41,434 nt of DNA from an uncultured cyanobacterium (GTDB taxonomy: Bacteria; Cyanobacteriota; Cyanobacteriia; Cyanobacteriales; Nostocaceae), in assembly GCA_903903925.1 (NCBI GenBank), contig CAIVAU010000004.1:1-41434 (forward strand). Direction: 5' to 3'. The notes under the pieces are model-generated. The model ran no database searches and was not told where the DNA came from. It saw only the letters and a list, made by a program, of their open reading frames with translations. This document shows, in pieces, positions 8,138 through 18,147 of this stretch (position 1 is the first letter of the stretch; each line of letters opens with the position of its first letter). The position numbers were made by a program, and so were the translations under genes.

Positions 8138-9766
8138 ATGTCAGACATATCCTTCAAAGGTAAGCGTGGTATTGACATACTACACGATCCAGCGATGAAT
8201 AAATCCACCGCCTTCACTGAGGAGGAGCGGGAAAAATTTGGACTCGTCGGATTAGTTCCCGATGTCATTGAGTCAGAAAACTTGCAATTACGGCGAGTGA
8301 TGCAGCAGCTTGAACACAAGAGTACTGACCTTGAACGCTACATTTACCTGATCAGCCTGCTCGATCACAACGAGACGCTCTTCTACCGAACGATCATGTC
8401 AGATCCGGTGCGTTTTTTGCCAATTGTTTACGACCCGACGATAGCTGAAGCTTGCCTCAAATTTGGTCAGATCTTTCGTCGTCCTCGTGGGATGTATCTG
8501 TCAATAACCCAAAAGGGTCGTGTGAAAGAGATTCTTCGCAATTGGCCAGTTAAGGATGTACGCATCATCTGTGTGACCGATGGCGGTCGAATTCTGGGAC
8601 TGGGTGATCTGGGCGCGAACGGTATTGGCATCCCAATTGGCAAACTCCAGCTTTACACAGCCGTGGGAGGCGTACCTCCCCAAGGACTTTTGCCTTTGTA
8701 TCTCGATGCAGGAACAAACAACCAGACGCTGCTCAACGATCCGCTCTACCTTGGACTGCGTCAGTCCCGACCTTCAACAGAGGAACTCTACGCGTTTGTG
8801 GATGAGTTTGTTAACGCAGTCCAGGATGTCTTTGCGCTTTGCTGTATTCATTTTGAGGACTGGACAGGTAACGATGCTATTAATTTACTCGCTCGGTATC
8901 GCAATCAAGTATGCTGCTACAATGATGATATGCAAGGGACTGCTGCGATCGCACTTGCAGGAATCATGAGCGCTTTAAAGGTAACAGGTCATAAACTCAA
9001 AGATCAGCGCATCTTGTTTTTGGGAGCTGGATCAGCGGGTATTGGGATCGCCAACCTGCTTGTGACTGCTATGGTGTTGGAAGGACTTTCACTCAAACAA
9101 GCACAGGCTCAAATTTCAATGTTCGATGTCAACGGGTTGCTTGAGCCAAGTCGCAAGGATATTTTTGACTTTCAACTGCCGTATGCCCACCCCCATGAAC
9201 CAACGAAGGACTTTGTAACTGCCATCTTATCGATTAAACCAAACGCCATCATAGGAGTAAGTACAGTAGGTAAAGCCTTTACTCAACAAGTGGTCGAGGT
9301 CATGTCTGATCTCAACGAACGACCAATAATCTTCGCTCTGTCTAACCCGACAGATCACGCAGAGTGTTCGGCACAGGAAGCTTACAACTGGTCGAAGGGT
9401 AAGGCGCTTTATGCAGCTGGGGTGCAATTCCCACCTGTACAGTACGATGGGCAGACTTTTTTACCTGGTCAAGCAAATAACTCGTACGTCTTCCCTGCAA
9501 TTGGAATGGCAATTTACGCGACTCAGGCTAAGCGTGTGATCGACGAGATGTTTACCGAGGCTGCGCGAGCCATCTCGGATCAGGTCACGCCTGACCAGAT
9601 CAACCAGGGACTGCTTTTCCCGCTGCAGTCAAACATCCTCGAAATTGAGATCAATACTGCTATACGTGTAGCGAAGGTCATTTTCGATCACAACCTCGCT
9701 CGTGTCCCTCAACCACCCGACTTGGAAGCATTTATCCGCAGCTATGTCTACAAACCGGAGTATTGA
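8138..9766 (+). CDS. Malic enzyme (malate dehydrogenase, decarboxylating)
   Basis: About 542 residues. It carries the malic enzyme N-domain (YDPTIAEAC with the catalytic Tyr, then DGGRILGLGDLGANGIG and a catalytic Lys in PIGKL) and the NAD(P) domain (GAGSAGIGIAN). The metal ligands are the Glu-Asp of HFEDW and the second Asp of NDDMQGTAA. It converts malate to pyruvate and CO2 with reduction of NAD or NADP; which cofactor is used cannot be decided here. The size and motifs match the long eukaryote-type/MaeA group, whereas many cyanobacterial enzymes are near 460 residues. The start at 8138 (MSDISFKG) has AGGA 8 bases upstream; an in-frame ATG at 8108 has no such site. Monocistronic in appearance. 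Confidence 0.93.
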   Translation: MSDISFKGKRGIDILHDPAMNKSTAFTEEEREKFGLVGLVPDVIESENLQLRRVMQQLEHKSTDLERYIYLISLLDHNETLFYRTIMSDPVRFLPIVYDPTIAEACLKFGQIFRRPRGMYLSITQKGRVKEILRNWPVKDVRIICVTDGGRILGLGDLGANGIGIPIGKLQLYTAVGGVPPQGLLPLYLDAGTNNQTLLNDPLYLGLRQSRPSTEELYAFVDEFVNAVQDVFALCCIHFEDWTGNDAINLLARYRNQVCCYNDDMQGTAAIALAGIMSALKVTGHKLKDQRILFLGAGSAGIGIANLLVTAMVLEGLSLKQAQAQISMFDVNGLLEPSRKDIFDFQLPYAHPHEPTKDFVTAILSIKPNAIIGVSTVGKAFTQQVVEVMSDLNERPIIFALSNPTDHAECSAQEAYNWSKGKALYAAGVQFPPVQYDGQTFLPGQANNSYVFPAIGMAIYATQAKRVIDEMFTEAARAISDQVTPDQINQGLLFPLQSNILEIEINTAIRVAKVIFDHNLARVPQPPDLEAFIRSYVYKPEY

Positions 9767-9899
9767 GACTAGGGAGAGGTGTTCAAAACTCCTGGAAAGA
9801 TTGCTATAGATAGATGAATGTATATCCAGTGAGGTATAAAAATAAAGGCTCAGTAGATATTTTATTTACTTTTCTGAACTTTATGGTGAAAGATAGATA

Positions 9900-10193
9900 A
9901 TGAATAAGACATCATTGTTTTCAGGAATTGCTATAGCAACAGCCGTTCTGGGTTTCGGTGTGACAAGTTCTGTGCTTGCTACTTCAGTGGAGCCTAGATC
10001 ATCCGAGATATCTACAGGATCTGTGTCTGGACACTCTGAACTATTGCCAACACACTCATCTGATCTCATTGCTGAACGGCATTGCTTCAACAGACGGGTG
10101 TACCATCAAGGATATTATTCTCGTAGATTTGGTATTGTGGGTAGAAGAACGTATCATCCAGGTTACTACACCACCAAACGAGTGTGTAACTAG
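9900..10193 (+). CDS. Small secreted protein of unknown function
   Basis: A protein of 97 residues. The N-terminus (MNKTSLFSGIAIATAVLGFGV, cleavage near SVLA) is a good Sec signal peptide. The mature part has a Ser/Thr-rich linker and a C-terminal Arg/Tyr-rich region with two similar units, VYHQGYYSRRF and TYHPGYYTTKR, bracketed by two cysteines. It would be exported to the periplasm or outside. No family was recognised. AGATAG lies close before the ATG, a weak ribosome site. A strong hairpin follows at 10219-10261. A single-gene transcript is likely. Confidence 0.65.
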   Translation: MNKTSLFSGIAIATAVLGFGVTSSVLATSVEPRSSEISTGSVSGHSELLPTHSSDLIAERHCFNRRVYHQGYYSRRFGIVGRRTYHPGYYTTKRVCN

Positions 10194-10218
10194 CAAGTCT
10201 ATTTAAAGGATCAAAAAG

Positions 10219-10261
10219 AGATTGCTGAGTGTGAAATAGTAAAGTTCACCCTCAGCAATCT
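10219..10261 (+). terminator. Hairpin terminator after the small secreted protein gene
   Basis: Arms 10219-10235 and 10245-10261 match at 16 of 17 positions around a 9-base loop. No long T-run follows, so termination could also rely on convergent transcription from flv1. Confidence 0.6.
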
Positions 10262-10320
10262 GTTGATGGTAGATTTTGGTGTCTAGATTGAAGCAGTGAC
10301 TGGGTACTGAGTACCTCTTA

Positions 10321-10355
10321 CCCAATCCCCAATCCCCAATCCCCAATCCCCAATC
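10321..10355. repeat. Heptanucleotide tandem repeat (CCCAATC)5
   Basis: Five perfect copies of CCCAATC lie just downstream of the flv1 stop. This is the STRR-like heptamer repeat type known from filamentous cyanobacteria. Confidence 0.9.
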
Positions 10356-10360
10356 GCCCC

Positions 10361-12104
10361 CTAGTAATGATTACCAGATTTGCGATGATGAATGGCGGTA
10401 ACGCTATCAGGTTTGAGTAATTTACCGTTGTCAACGGTAGCATACACAACCCAGTGATCTCCACATTCTATGCGTTTGTTGACCGAGCATTCAAGATAAG
10501 CTAAGGCATCGGCAAGGATAGTACAGCCGTTATCCGCAAAGTCTGTGACAAAATCTGCAAAACGGTCTTCTCCTGGCAGAAAAGATTTACGAAAGTGCTT
10601 CATGTAGTCTACATGATTATCTTCCGCCATAATATTCAGGGCAAACTTGCCACCTGGATGCATGAGAGATTCGATCGCCCGGTCTTTAGCAATAGCAACT
10701 GTCAGACCAGGAGGGTTGAAGGTTGCTTGAGAAACCCACGCCCCAAGCATTCCGGTAGAAACTTCTCCTTGTTTTGCTGTGACGACGCAAACTGAACCAA
10801 CGATCCGACCTACAGCCTGTTCTACAGGGGTAGCCGCTGTTTGTGGCAAACGGACTTTTCTAGCTTTTTTCAGGGCTTGGGCAAAGTCTGTACCCGTTTC
10901 TTCACAAAGCTTAAGCGTAACATCGTCGGGTTTAAACTTGACTCGCAAGGTTTCAAATCCAAAACGATAACCAGCATCCCGGAGTTTACTTTCAACTAGG
11001 TCTATCGCTTCGCCACTCCAACCATAGGAACCAAACACCCCAGCAGTTTTGCTATTGTTATCGATAGAGAGTACAATCCCTAAAGCAGTATGAATGGGAG
11101 TGGGTGCATTACCCCCTATGGTGGGAGTGCCGATGACAAACCCATCAGACTTTTCTACAGCAGCACGAATTTCTTCAGGTTGAGCAAATTCGCAGTTGAT
11201 TGATTCTACCGCAACCCCACCTTTAGTCAGTCCAAGGGCGATCGCTTGGGCTAAAGTTGCTGTGTTCCCATAAGCTGAGGCATAAAGTAAAGCAACGGTG
11301 ATCTCGCGATCAGTTTGAGCAAGACTCCAAGCCTCATAAGCTTTGGTAAGTTCGATTAAGCCGTAGCGTACCAACGGGCCATGACCAGTCGCATACATTC
11401 TCATCGGCAGTTCTGATATTTTCTCCAGCGCTGCTTGCACGTGAGTCGCTTGGGGGGCCATCAGACAGTCATAGTAGTACCGCTGGTCATCCTTTAACAC
11501 ATCCCAGTCTTCATCAAACGCTTCATCACCACACACATTAGCTCCGAATAGCTTATCTGTATAGAGAATTTGGGTTTGCTGGTCGTAGGTACAAAGTCCT
11601 GATGGCCAACGCGGACTAGGGATGGGAACAAATTTCAATTGATGACCCTTGCCTAGATCCAGAGTTTCTTTTCCCCGCATCGTCATGATTTTCAGATCTT
11701 TTTCAGGGAAAGCATCACGCAAATTTGCCGCACCCGGAAGAGAACAGACAAAGGTGATCTGCGGGGCAAGTTCTAACAGCGTTTTCAGAGTTGCCAGTCG
11801 GCTAGGACTAAAATGACCGAGAATCACATAATCCAACCGTTTCAAATCCAGACACTGCTGCAATGCCTCTGGATAAATTGCGGTGAAGGTTTCAGGAGGT
11901 GGATCAATAATTGCGGTTTTATCGCCTTCGATTAAATAGGAATTGATCGTAGTCCCTCTAGCAAGCGCGTATTCAATTTCAAACCGCAAGCGTGTCCAAC
12001 TGCGTGCTCTGAGTACTGTAGTGTTGGTGGCAATTTGTAGAACTTGGATGTCGCGGGGATTCGGATTGGTCATGGTTGTCGAATGAAGAGATGAGTCAAT
12101 AGTC

Positions 12105-12106
<2 letters not shown>
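10361..12106 (-). CDS. flv1: Flavodiiron protein, Flv1 type (non-canonical diiron site)
   Basis: A protein of 581 residues with three domains: metallo-beta-lactamase-like (about 20-260), flavodoxin (about 270-420, VALLYASAYGNT) and a C-terminal flavin reductase (about 430-581, ending HHRKSGNHY). The diiron ligands are largely lost: HFSPSR (98-103) replaces H-x-E-x-D-H, PRW (R166) replaces a His-Trp, and K185 replaces an Asp. The last His (YATGHGP) is kept. This pattern is typical of Flv1/Flv2 proteins, which pair with a canonical Flv3/Flv4 to reduce O2 to water. It follows flv3 by 101 bases on the same strand, as in the Anabaena flv3B-flv1B pair, so heterodimer formation is likely. Confidence 0.9.
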
Positions 12107-12207
<101 letters not shown>

Positions 12208-13545
12208 TTAGTAGTAGTTACCGACTTTGCGATGACGAACGGCTGTGAGCCCATTTGGTTTGGAGACTCGACCGTCTTTGACGGTACAGTATAAAATCCA
12301 GTGATCGCTGCATTCTATGCTGCTGACAACTTCGCATTCCATGTAAGCGAGAGCATCTGTCAGAATCGGGCAACCATTGTTAGCTGTTTGCGTTTTCACC
12401 CCGGCAAATCTGTCTGCACCAGGATACAAGCGTTTGAGGAAGTGCTTCTTGATCTCCTGATAGTTTCCTTCTTCTAAAACGTTGAGAACAAAGCTATCGC
12501 CCTCTTGCATTAAGGAATCTATCGCCCGGTCTTTGGCGACGGCTACGGTAAATCCTAGGGGTTGTAAACTAGCTTGAGCTACCCAGGAAGCAAGCATTGC
12601 ACCATTAATATCACTCTTTTTGGTGGTGATAATGTATAGTCCACTGCTGATCCGCCCCAACGCTTTTTCCATGTTGACATCAAGGGCTTTGATCTGCTTG
12701 ATGTTGCGTTCGCGGACAAGCAATTGTCCTATGTCTGTACCTGCTTCTTCTAGCAGTTGGTATGTGGCAGCGGTAGGAGTCTCTTTAATCCGAACTGCTG
12801 GGAAGGCTTCTTTGACGCCAAGGTCGATAAATTTTCTCCGCAGTGGATCTATCGGTTCATCATCGTTGCCGTAACACTCAAACAGTCCGATGGATTGCTT
12901 GTCTTTGGTGACAGCTAGTAATGAACTGACGGCGGCTTGAGCTGCGACGTTAGCGCTTGGCGGCATACCAATCACAATGCCGGCTGCTCTATGAGCTAGT
13001 TCTTGGATTTCTTGGCTATCCGCTGTCGTCAAATCCATGATTTCGACGCCAACCCCAGTTTTCTGCACCCCTTGACAAATTGCAGCTGCGAGGCGATCGC
13101 TATACCCGTAATCAGTGGCACAAAATACGGCGACCACTGTTTCTGCCTTGGCTTGTTTTTGGCTCCAATTGTGGTAACATTCCCGCAGAATGTCAAGATT
13201 GTGGTATAATAGGGGTCCATGCCCGTTAGCAATAATTTTAATTTTCCCCAGATCGCCCATTTTTTTCATGGCATTCAACAGGGAACGGGCGTTGGGACCC
13301 ATCAAGCAATCGTAGTAAAATCTGAAGTCGGCTTCAATTGCCTCTAGGTTGTCGTCAAATGTACTATCGCTACAATAGTGCATCCCAAAGGCATCGCAGG
13401 TGAAGAGAGTTTGGGTTCTGTGGTCAAAGCTGAAGATTGTATCAGGCCAGTGCAGGTTAGGCGCACTGACGAATTCCATTTCGTGTCCCTGTCCTAAATC
13501 CACGCGATCGCCACTTTTCACAATTCGCTTAGAAAAAGGATCGTG
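12208..13545 (-). CDS. flv3: flv3, 3' part (C-terminal about 445 codons), interrupted by the element
   Basis: This part holds the rest of a canonical flavodiiron protein. Iron ligands visible are His in APNLHWPD, Asp in FTCDAFG and His in ANGHGPLL (159, 178 and 236 in the rejoined protein). The flavodoxin domain (VVAVFCATDYGYS) and flavin-reductase domain (to RHRKVGNYY) follow. The first ligand motif is missing and lies 9.8 kb away at 23381-23763. The frame stays open into the element to an ATG at 13578, but those 11 codons (MPLSLDAINLT) are element sequence and there is no good ribosome site. True flv3 sequence begins at the TG core (13544-13545). Joining at TG gives 572 residues in frame. 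Confidence 0.93.
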   Translation of the reverse strand, partial: HDPFSKRIVKSGDRVDLGQGHEMEFVSAPNLHWPDTIFSFDHRTQTLFTCDAFGMHYCSDSTFDDNLEAIEADFRFYYDCLMGPNARSLLNAMKKMGDLGKIKIIANGHGPLLYHNLDILRECYHNWSQKQAKAETVVAVFCATDYGYSDRLAAAICQGVQKTGVGVEIMDLTTADSQEIQELAHRAAGIVIGMPPSANVAAQAAVSSLLAVTKDKQSIGLFECYGNDDEPIDPLRRKFIDLGVKEAFPAVRIKETPTAATYQLLEEAGTDIGQLLVRERNIKQIKALDVNMEKALGRISSGLYIITTKKSDINGAMLASWVAQASLQPLGFTVAVAKDRAIDSLMQEGDSFVLNVLEEGNYQEIKKHFLKRLYPGADRFAGVKTQTANNGCPILTDALAYMECEVVSSIECSDHWILYCTVKDGRVSKPNGLTAVRHRKVGNYY

Positions 13546-13559
13546 AGTCAGGTTTATAG
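13544..13559. repeat. Left attachment site: TG core plus 14-bp element arm
   Basis: TG (13544-13545) is followed on the plus strand by AGTCAGGTTTATAG (13546-13559). The exact inverse arm lies at 23367-23380, followed by TG at 23381-23382. The flv3 side reads GGATCG before the TG. This is the left boundary of the element. Confidence 0.88.
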
Positions 13560-13906
13560 CATCAAGTGACAACGGCACTCAGATCGAACACAGGTAGGGG
13601 CTCAATGCCTTGCGCCCTTACAAGCGGTATGGTTCATTGAGGTAAAAATTGCTGTAATAGGGCTTGGAGAGACTGATCTAGATGGGTGAGGTGCCTTTTT
13701 GTGGGAATCTTTGACACAATTTAGTTTGTAGTTGCACTTTAGTGCCAAAGCACAACTGCATAAGTGTTTGGCATAGTTTTTGCACATCTTTAGACTGACA
13801 AGCTTTTGCACCCCTAGGTATATATTCTTAATTTGAATTTCATGATGAAATTGAATCGGCTCTTTCCATTTATTGAAAGACAACCCAAATATCATGAGTA
13901 TAACCC
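13560..13906. other. Left-end non-coding region of the element
   Basis: About 350 bases without a convincing gene. It holds a small palindrome at 13594-13621 (GTAGGGGC pairing with GCGCCCTTAC, one G-T pair), similar to GTAGGGGC-type repeats common in filamentous cyanobacteria, and an imperfect hairpin near 13731-13760. The MFS gene promoter is probably here. A 157-codon minus-strand frame across the region is rejected as an antisense shadow. Confidence 0.45.
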
Positions 13907-15172
13907 ATGCAAGAAAACCGAAGACCAAGCAAAAAGAGTTTGCATGCACTCGATTACTTGAATCTATTTCTAGCAGACGTGCGAGATGGTGTTGGGCCAT
14001 ATCTAAATATCTACTTAAAAGGTTCGCAACATTGGAATCCAGGACAAATCGGGATTGCCACAGCAGTTTCCTCAATCACTACAGTTATTGCCCAAACACC
14101 CGCTGGTGCTTTGATTGACCAACTGCGCCAGAAACGGATGTTGATTGTACTGGCTGCTGCATTAGTCACCCTGGGTTGCTTATGCATAGCCCTGTTCCCA
14201 AATTTTCCAGTCGTTATCGGCTCTCAGATTTTAATTGGGATTGGGGCAGCGGTTTTCCCACCTGCGATTGCAGCGATTACGCTGGGATTGGTGGGACGTA
14301 GCAGATTAGATCAGCGAGTTGGCCGTAATGAGACGTTCAATCATTCAGGCAATTTACTCGTTGCCATTTTAGCTGGTTCAATCGGTCAATTTATTGCGCC
14401 TAAAGGTATTTTTTTCCTGGTTGGGGTTATGGCTATTGCCAGTGCCTGTTCGGTTTTGAGGATTCGTGAACAGGAGATTGACCATGAGTTAGCGCGTGGT
14501 GATGGAGAGGAACGTGATGAGGAGAAAACAGGACATCAGAATCAGTATGAAGGCATAATGAAGCTGTTGCGCGATCGCCGCATACTCATGTTCGCTACGG
14601 CAGTGGTTCTGTTTCACTTTGCTAACGCAGCAATGCTACCACTGGTTGGTCAACTACTCGCTCAGGGTGGTAAGAGAAACGGATTGGATGGCACTGTTTA
14701 TCTGTCAGCTTGCATCATCGTAGCTCAGTTAGTTATGATACCTTCAGCTTACTTGGCTGGTCGTTTGTCAAACGGTGGGCGAAAACGCATTTTCCTTGTG
14801 GGTTTTGGTGTATTGCCTATTCGAGGAGTGCTTTACACGATCTCGCACAATCCCTTTTTTCTGGTTTCCGTGCAAATTCTAGATGGGGTTGCAGGGGGTA
14901 TCTTCGGAGTCCTCTCAGTGCTGATGGTTGCTGATTTAACCAAGGGAAGCGGTCGTTTTAATCTTACTCAAGGAATGCTTGCTACCTCTATTGGTATTGG
15001 TGCTGGTTTAAGTAACTTGCTAGCTGGGTTTGTGGTACAAAAGGCTGGGTACGATGTCGGTTTTCTGATGCTAGCAGCGATCGCTGCTGTGGCTTTAGCG
15101 GTTTTCTGGTTTTTCGTACCGGAAACAAAAGAAGAAAAGAAAGCACAAAAAAGCCGTCCTGCTACCACCTAA
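13907..15172 (+). CDS. MFS transporter (element cargo)
   Basis: A protein of 421 residues with about twelve hydrophobic segments in two halves. They are separated by a charged loop (about 190-220, rich in Glu, Asp, Arg). The first loop has the MFS-like block AGALIDQLRQKRMLIV (a variant of the G-x-x-x-D-x-x-x-R motif), with a related block AGRLSNGGRKRIFLV in the second half. It is an inner-membrane secondary transporter. Relatives are annotated as general MFS exporters and the substrate is unknown. The C-terminus is a Lys/Glu-rich tail. No strong ribosome site precedes this ATG, so the start is tentative. The anion permease follows after 63 bases and is probably co-transcribed. Confidence 0.88.
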   Translation: MQENRRPSKKSLHALDYLNLFLADVRDGVGPYLNIYLKGSQHWNPGQIGIATAVSSITTVIAQTPAGALIDQLRQKRMLIVLAAALVTLGCLCIALFPNFPVVIGSQILIGIGAAVFPPAIAAITLGLVGRSRLDQRVGRNETFNHSGNLLVAILAGSIGQFIAPKGIFFLVGVMAIASACSVLRIREQEIDHELARGDGEERDEEKTGHQNQYEGIMKLLRDRRILMFATAVVLFHFANAAMLPLVGQLLAQGGKRNGLDGTVYLSACIIVAQLVMIPSAYLAGRLSNGGRKRIFLVGFGVLPIRGVLYTISHNPFFLVSVQILDGVAGGIFGVLSVLMVADLTKGSGRFNLTQGMLATSIGIGAGLSNLLAGFVVQKAGYDVGFLMLAAIAAVALAVFWFFVPETKEEKKAQKSRPATT

Positions 15173-15235
15173 CAAACCCGGTTTCTGAGTTGATAACTGG
15201 CACGAAAATTGCACAAAAGAAAATTGCGATCATAA

Positions 15236-16420
15236 ATGACTATTCTTAGATACATCGTCATTGGGCTAACTTATATAGGTCTGGGTTTAGGGTATCTACC
15301 TGGTCTGCGGATGAATCGAGCTAGCATTGCTCTAGTGGGAGCATCTTTGCTGATGGCATTAGGGGTTTTAGACCTTAAAGCAGCGTGGGGGGCGATCGAT
15401 TATAAAACCCTAATTTTTCTATTCAGCATGATGGTGATCAGCGCTAACTTGGCTTACTCTGGATTTTTCCAACTAGCGCTTGATCAAATTATGCGCCATG
15501 TCCGAAGTCCTTTTGGGTTGCTGATTGTTTTAACTTTTGGTAGTGCGATTCTCTCAGCGTTTTTCTTAAACGATACCATTGCCCTGATTCTTACTCCCTT
15601 GACACTCGGCTTAGCCCAAGCCTTGAGCCTCAATCCCATTCCTTACTTACTTGCCTTGGCAGGAGCAACCAATATTGGTTCAGTAGCAACATTGAGTGGC
15701 AACCCCCAAAATATCCTTATTGGTTCATTCTCTGGCATTAGCTATTTCGATTTTGCTAAAGCTTTGACTCCGATTGCGCTAGTCAGTTTATTGATCCAGA
15801 TCGGGTTGCTATGGTTGCTCTACCCTGATGTCCGTTCTACTAAGTCTTGCCTCAGTGGAGATCCTTTACACTACCGTGTATTCAAACCACTACTGACTAA
15901 AAGCCTCTTGATAACTGTAGGATTATTGGTTGCATTCTTAATTGGGATACCTCCAGCGCAAGCGACACTTGTAGCGGCCAGTTTACTATTCATCGCTAGG
16001 CTTAAATCCCAGCGAATTTTAAACAAGGTGGACTGGGACTTACTGGTGATGTTTTCTGGATTGTTTATTGTTACAGATGGAGTGGAAAAATTAGGAATAT
16101 TAAATTTGTTTGGTAGTTTAGTTCATACTCCTTTAAGTATATTAGGAGTCACGGCTCTCCTCTCAAATTTAGTTTCCAATGTTCCAGCAGTATTATTACT
16201 ACAACATTTAATACCTCATCCAGATCAAAAAACCTGGTTACTCTTAGCCGCAGGGTCTACTTTAGCTGGTAATCTGACTCTATTAGGTTCAGTTGCTAAT
16301 TTAATTGTTGCTGAAGCTGTCGCCAAACTCGGTTACCAGTTGTCGTTTTGGGAACATTTACGTTTTGGTCTACCTCTGAGCGTTCTGACGCTTCTTCTCA
16401 CCTATTGGTGGGTTGTGTAA
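15236..16420 (+). CDS. Anion permease, ArsB/NhaD/SLC13-like (element cargo)
   Basis: A protein of 394 residues, almost entirely hydrophobic, with about 10-11 membrane helices in an inverted two-fold layout. Each half has a polar re-entrant block typical of the ion-transporter superfamily: FLNDTIALILTP (about 110-121) and NIGSVATLSGNPQNILIGS (146-164) in the first half, then SNVPAVLLL and LLGSVANLIVAE in the second. Members carry arsenite, citrate, sulfate or Na+/H+. The specific ion cannot be read here. It is convergent with the porin gene (17 bases between stops) and follows the MFS gene closely. Confidence 0.85.
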   Translation: MTILRYIVIGLTYIGLGLGYLPGLRMNRASIALVGASLLMALGVLDLKAAWGAIDYKTLIFLFSMMVISANLAYSGFFQLALDQIMRHVRSPFGLLIVLTFGSAILSAFFLNDTIALILTPLTLGLAQALSLNPIPYLLALAGATNIGSVATLSGNPQNILIGSFSGISYFDFAKALTPIALVSLLIQIGLLWLLYPDVRSTKSCLSGDPLHYRVFKPLLTKSLLITVGLLVAFLIGIPPAQATLVAASLLFIARLKSQRILNKVDWDLLVMFSGLFIVTDGVEKLGILNLFGSLVHTPLSILGVTALLSNLVSNVPAVLLLQHLIPHPDQKTWLLLAAGSTLAGNLTLLGSVANLIVAEAVAKLGYQLSFWEHLRFGLPLSVLTLLLTYWWVV

Positions 16421-16437
16421 AATTTATATTAATTTTT

Positions 16438-18147
16438 TTAGAAAGTGAAAGTGGTCCTGATGACTCCAAGTACAGCATCGCTGTTACGTGCATCATGATT
16501 AGGAGCAGTCAACCAAATGAAACCAGGGGTAATGGTAATGTTGTCTGAAACAACGTAGCTGTAAAAACCCTCAACATGTATTGAAGTATCTCGGTCTGTA
16601 GGTGAATTTCGGTTTTGGGGTTCAATTGCTGTCGTAAAGACACTGGCGATCGCTGCATCAGCACCAGTGACTTTAGGTTCCATCCCAACGATGAGACCTG
16701 CCGAATTGCCTTTTTTCCCAAAATCAGGGAAGGCAAGACCAACTGCATAGTTCCAAATACTTGCATCCCCTACGCCCAAAACACGGGTTGCAATATAACC
16801 ACCCCAAGCATTAATATAAAGGCGTGGGTTGACTTGGAAAGATGCTTCCAAACCGTAAGCATTGCTAGAAACAGGGCTGTTAGTAGCAAAACCTAAGTTT
16901 GCCTTTATGCTACCTGTCCCTGGAATTGTAAGCCCGTCATTCAGGTTGTCGTAAGCGTTGACGTAGGTCAAACCAATAAGAATGCTTTCACTAGGCTGGA
17001 GAGTCAACTGAGCGATCGCGCCATAAGAACCATTGAATAGACCTTGACCGTTGGTAGGGCTGGATGCTGTGGTAGCCATATATCCCAAACTGAATTCTAT
17101 TTTGTCAGAGAACTTATGAGCGATTCCAAACCCTGTTCCTTGAGGGATAAAGTAATAGACTGAATTGCGACTACCAAACTTTGATAAAGCGTCATCACCA
17201 CTTGCTCCACCATCCAAAAAAGGGTTTATAGTATTGACAAAATCTTCCACTTCCCCTTGATTGGCAAATAAAGTCACTAGAGTTTTCTTCCCAAGGGGAA
17301 ACTGATAGTAAAGAGCATCTACCGTAACTTCATTATTTGCTGGTGCTCCGTCATCAAGGTCAGCATTAACAGCTAGAGTACCCTCTGGTAATCTAGTTCC
17401 AGTACCACCTCTACTAGAAAAATAATTGAGATTTAGAGCTTGTAACCGAACTCTGAGTAAGTCTTTACCACTGAAACTGCTATCAAAGTTAAGTCGAATG
17501 CGATCGGCGAAGCTAGTGACTTTGGGAATATTACGACCATTAGAATCTTGCCCAGTCACAAATCCTGATAGAACAAAAACAGCTTCACCATTCAGTTTCG
17601 TTGTCGTAGAAAAACGCTGCTGTTCCACAATTGCAGTTTGAGTTTCTAAAATATCGACTCGACCCCTCAAAGTAGCCAATTCTGGAGCAAACTGTTCCTG
17701 TAGCTTTCGTAACGTGACTAAATCTTCCTTCTTCACCAAATCACTTGTTGTCGTGGAAATCAGTTGAGTGACTCGGTCTAAGCAAGCATTAACACCAGCT
17801 GCAAATTCGTAACGAGTTAAGCTACGGTTACCCCCATACGTCTTATTGGGATAGCCCACAATACACCCGTAACGTTCAACAAGAAATTGCAGTGCTTGGA
17901 ATGCCCAATCCGTAGGACTTACATCTGAAAGTTGAGAAACGGAATTGACTTGTGCTTCTGAAGTATCAGTCTTTTCCACGTGATCAATCACCGGGTGTTC
18001 ACTAGTATCAGAAGACAGAAGTTCAGCATTTTGCTCTTGAACACCCTCACGTAAAACAGATGCACCAATCGCCTCAGGTATGGGAGCGATAAAAAATAAT
18101 AAAGTTAGTGGAGAAATCGGCAACCACTTCCAAAACATTTTATTCAT
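16438..18147 (-). CDS. Iron-uptake porin with SLH domain (OprB family; element cargo)
   Basis: A protein of 569 residues. It has an N-terminal signal peptide (about 1-29, LTLLFFIAPIPEAIGA), then a single SLH domain (about 70-125: VSQLSDVSPTDWAFQALQ, YGCIVGYPN, TRYEFAAGVNACLDR). A short coiled coil (about 130-180) and an OprB-type beta-barrel (about 190-569, ending in aromatic FTF) follow. This is the standard layout of cyanobacterial outer-membrane porins (SomA/Slr1841 group), some of which take up inorganic iron. SLH tethers the protein to the cell wall. Full length. It lies inside the flv3 element, so it would be lost from a cell that excises it; other chromosomal copies are likely. Confidence 0.9.
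   Translation of the reverse strand: MNKMFWKWLPISPLTLLFFIAPIPEAIGASVLREGVQEQNAELLSSDTSEHPVIDHVEKTDTSEAQVNSVSQLSDVSPTDWAFQALQFLVERYGCIVGYPNKTYGGNRSLTRYEFAAGVNACLDRVTQLISTTTSDLVKKEDLVTLRKLQEQFAPELATLRGRVDILETQTAIVEQQRFSTTTKLNGEAVFVLSGFVTGQDSNGRNIPKVTSFADRIRLNFDSSFSGKDLLRVRLQALNLNYFSSRGGTGTRLPEGTLAVNADLDDGAPANNEVTVDALYYQFPLGKKTLVTLFANQGEVEDFVNTINPFLDGGASGDDALSKFGSRNSVYYFIPQGTGFGIAHKFSDKIEFSLGYMATTASSPTNGQGLFNGSYGAIAQLTLQPSESILIGLTYVNAYDNLNDGLTIPGTGSIKANLGFATNSPVSSNAYGLEASFQVNPRLYINAWGGYIATRVLGVGDASIWNYAVGLAFPDFGKKGNSAGLIVGMEPKVTGADAAIASVFTTAIEPQNRNSPTDRDTSIHVEGFYSYVVSDNITITPGFIWLTAPNHDARNSDAVLGVIRTTFTF

Noticed and set aside
13602..14075. 157-codon minus-strand ORF at the left end of the element
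   Set aside because: It overlaps the MFS gene start in antisense, has no recognisable domain or ribosome site and is rich in odd residues.
13546..18147. Transporter cargo as an arsenic or metal resistance island
   Set aside because: No arsenic regulator, reductase or metal-binding protein is present and the substrate of the ArsB/SLC13-like permease cannot be read from sequence.
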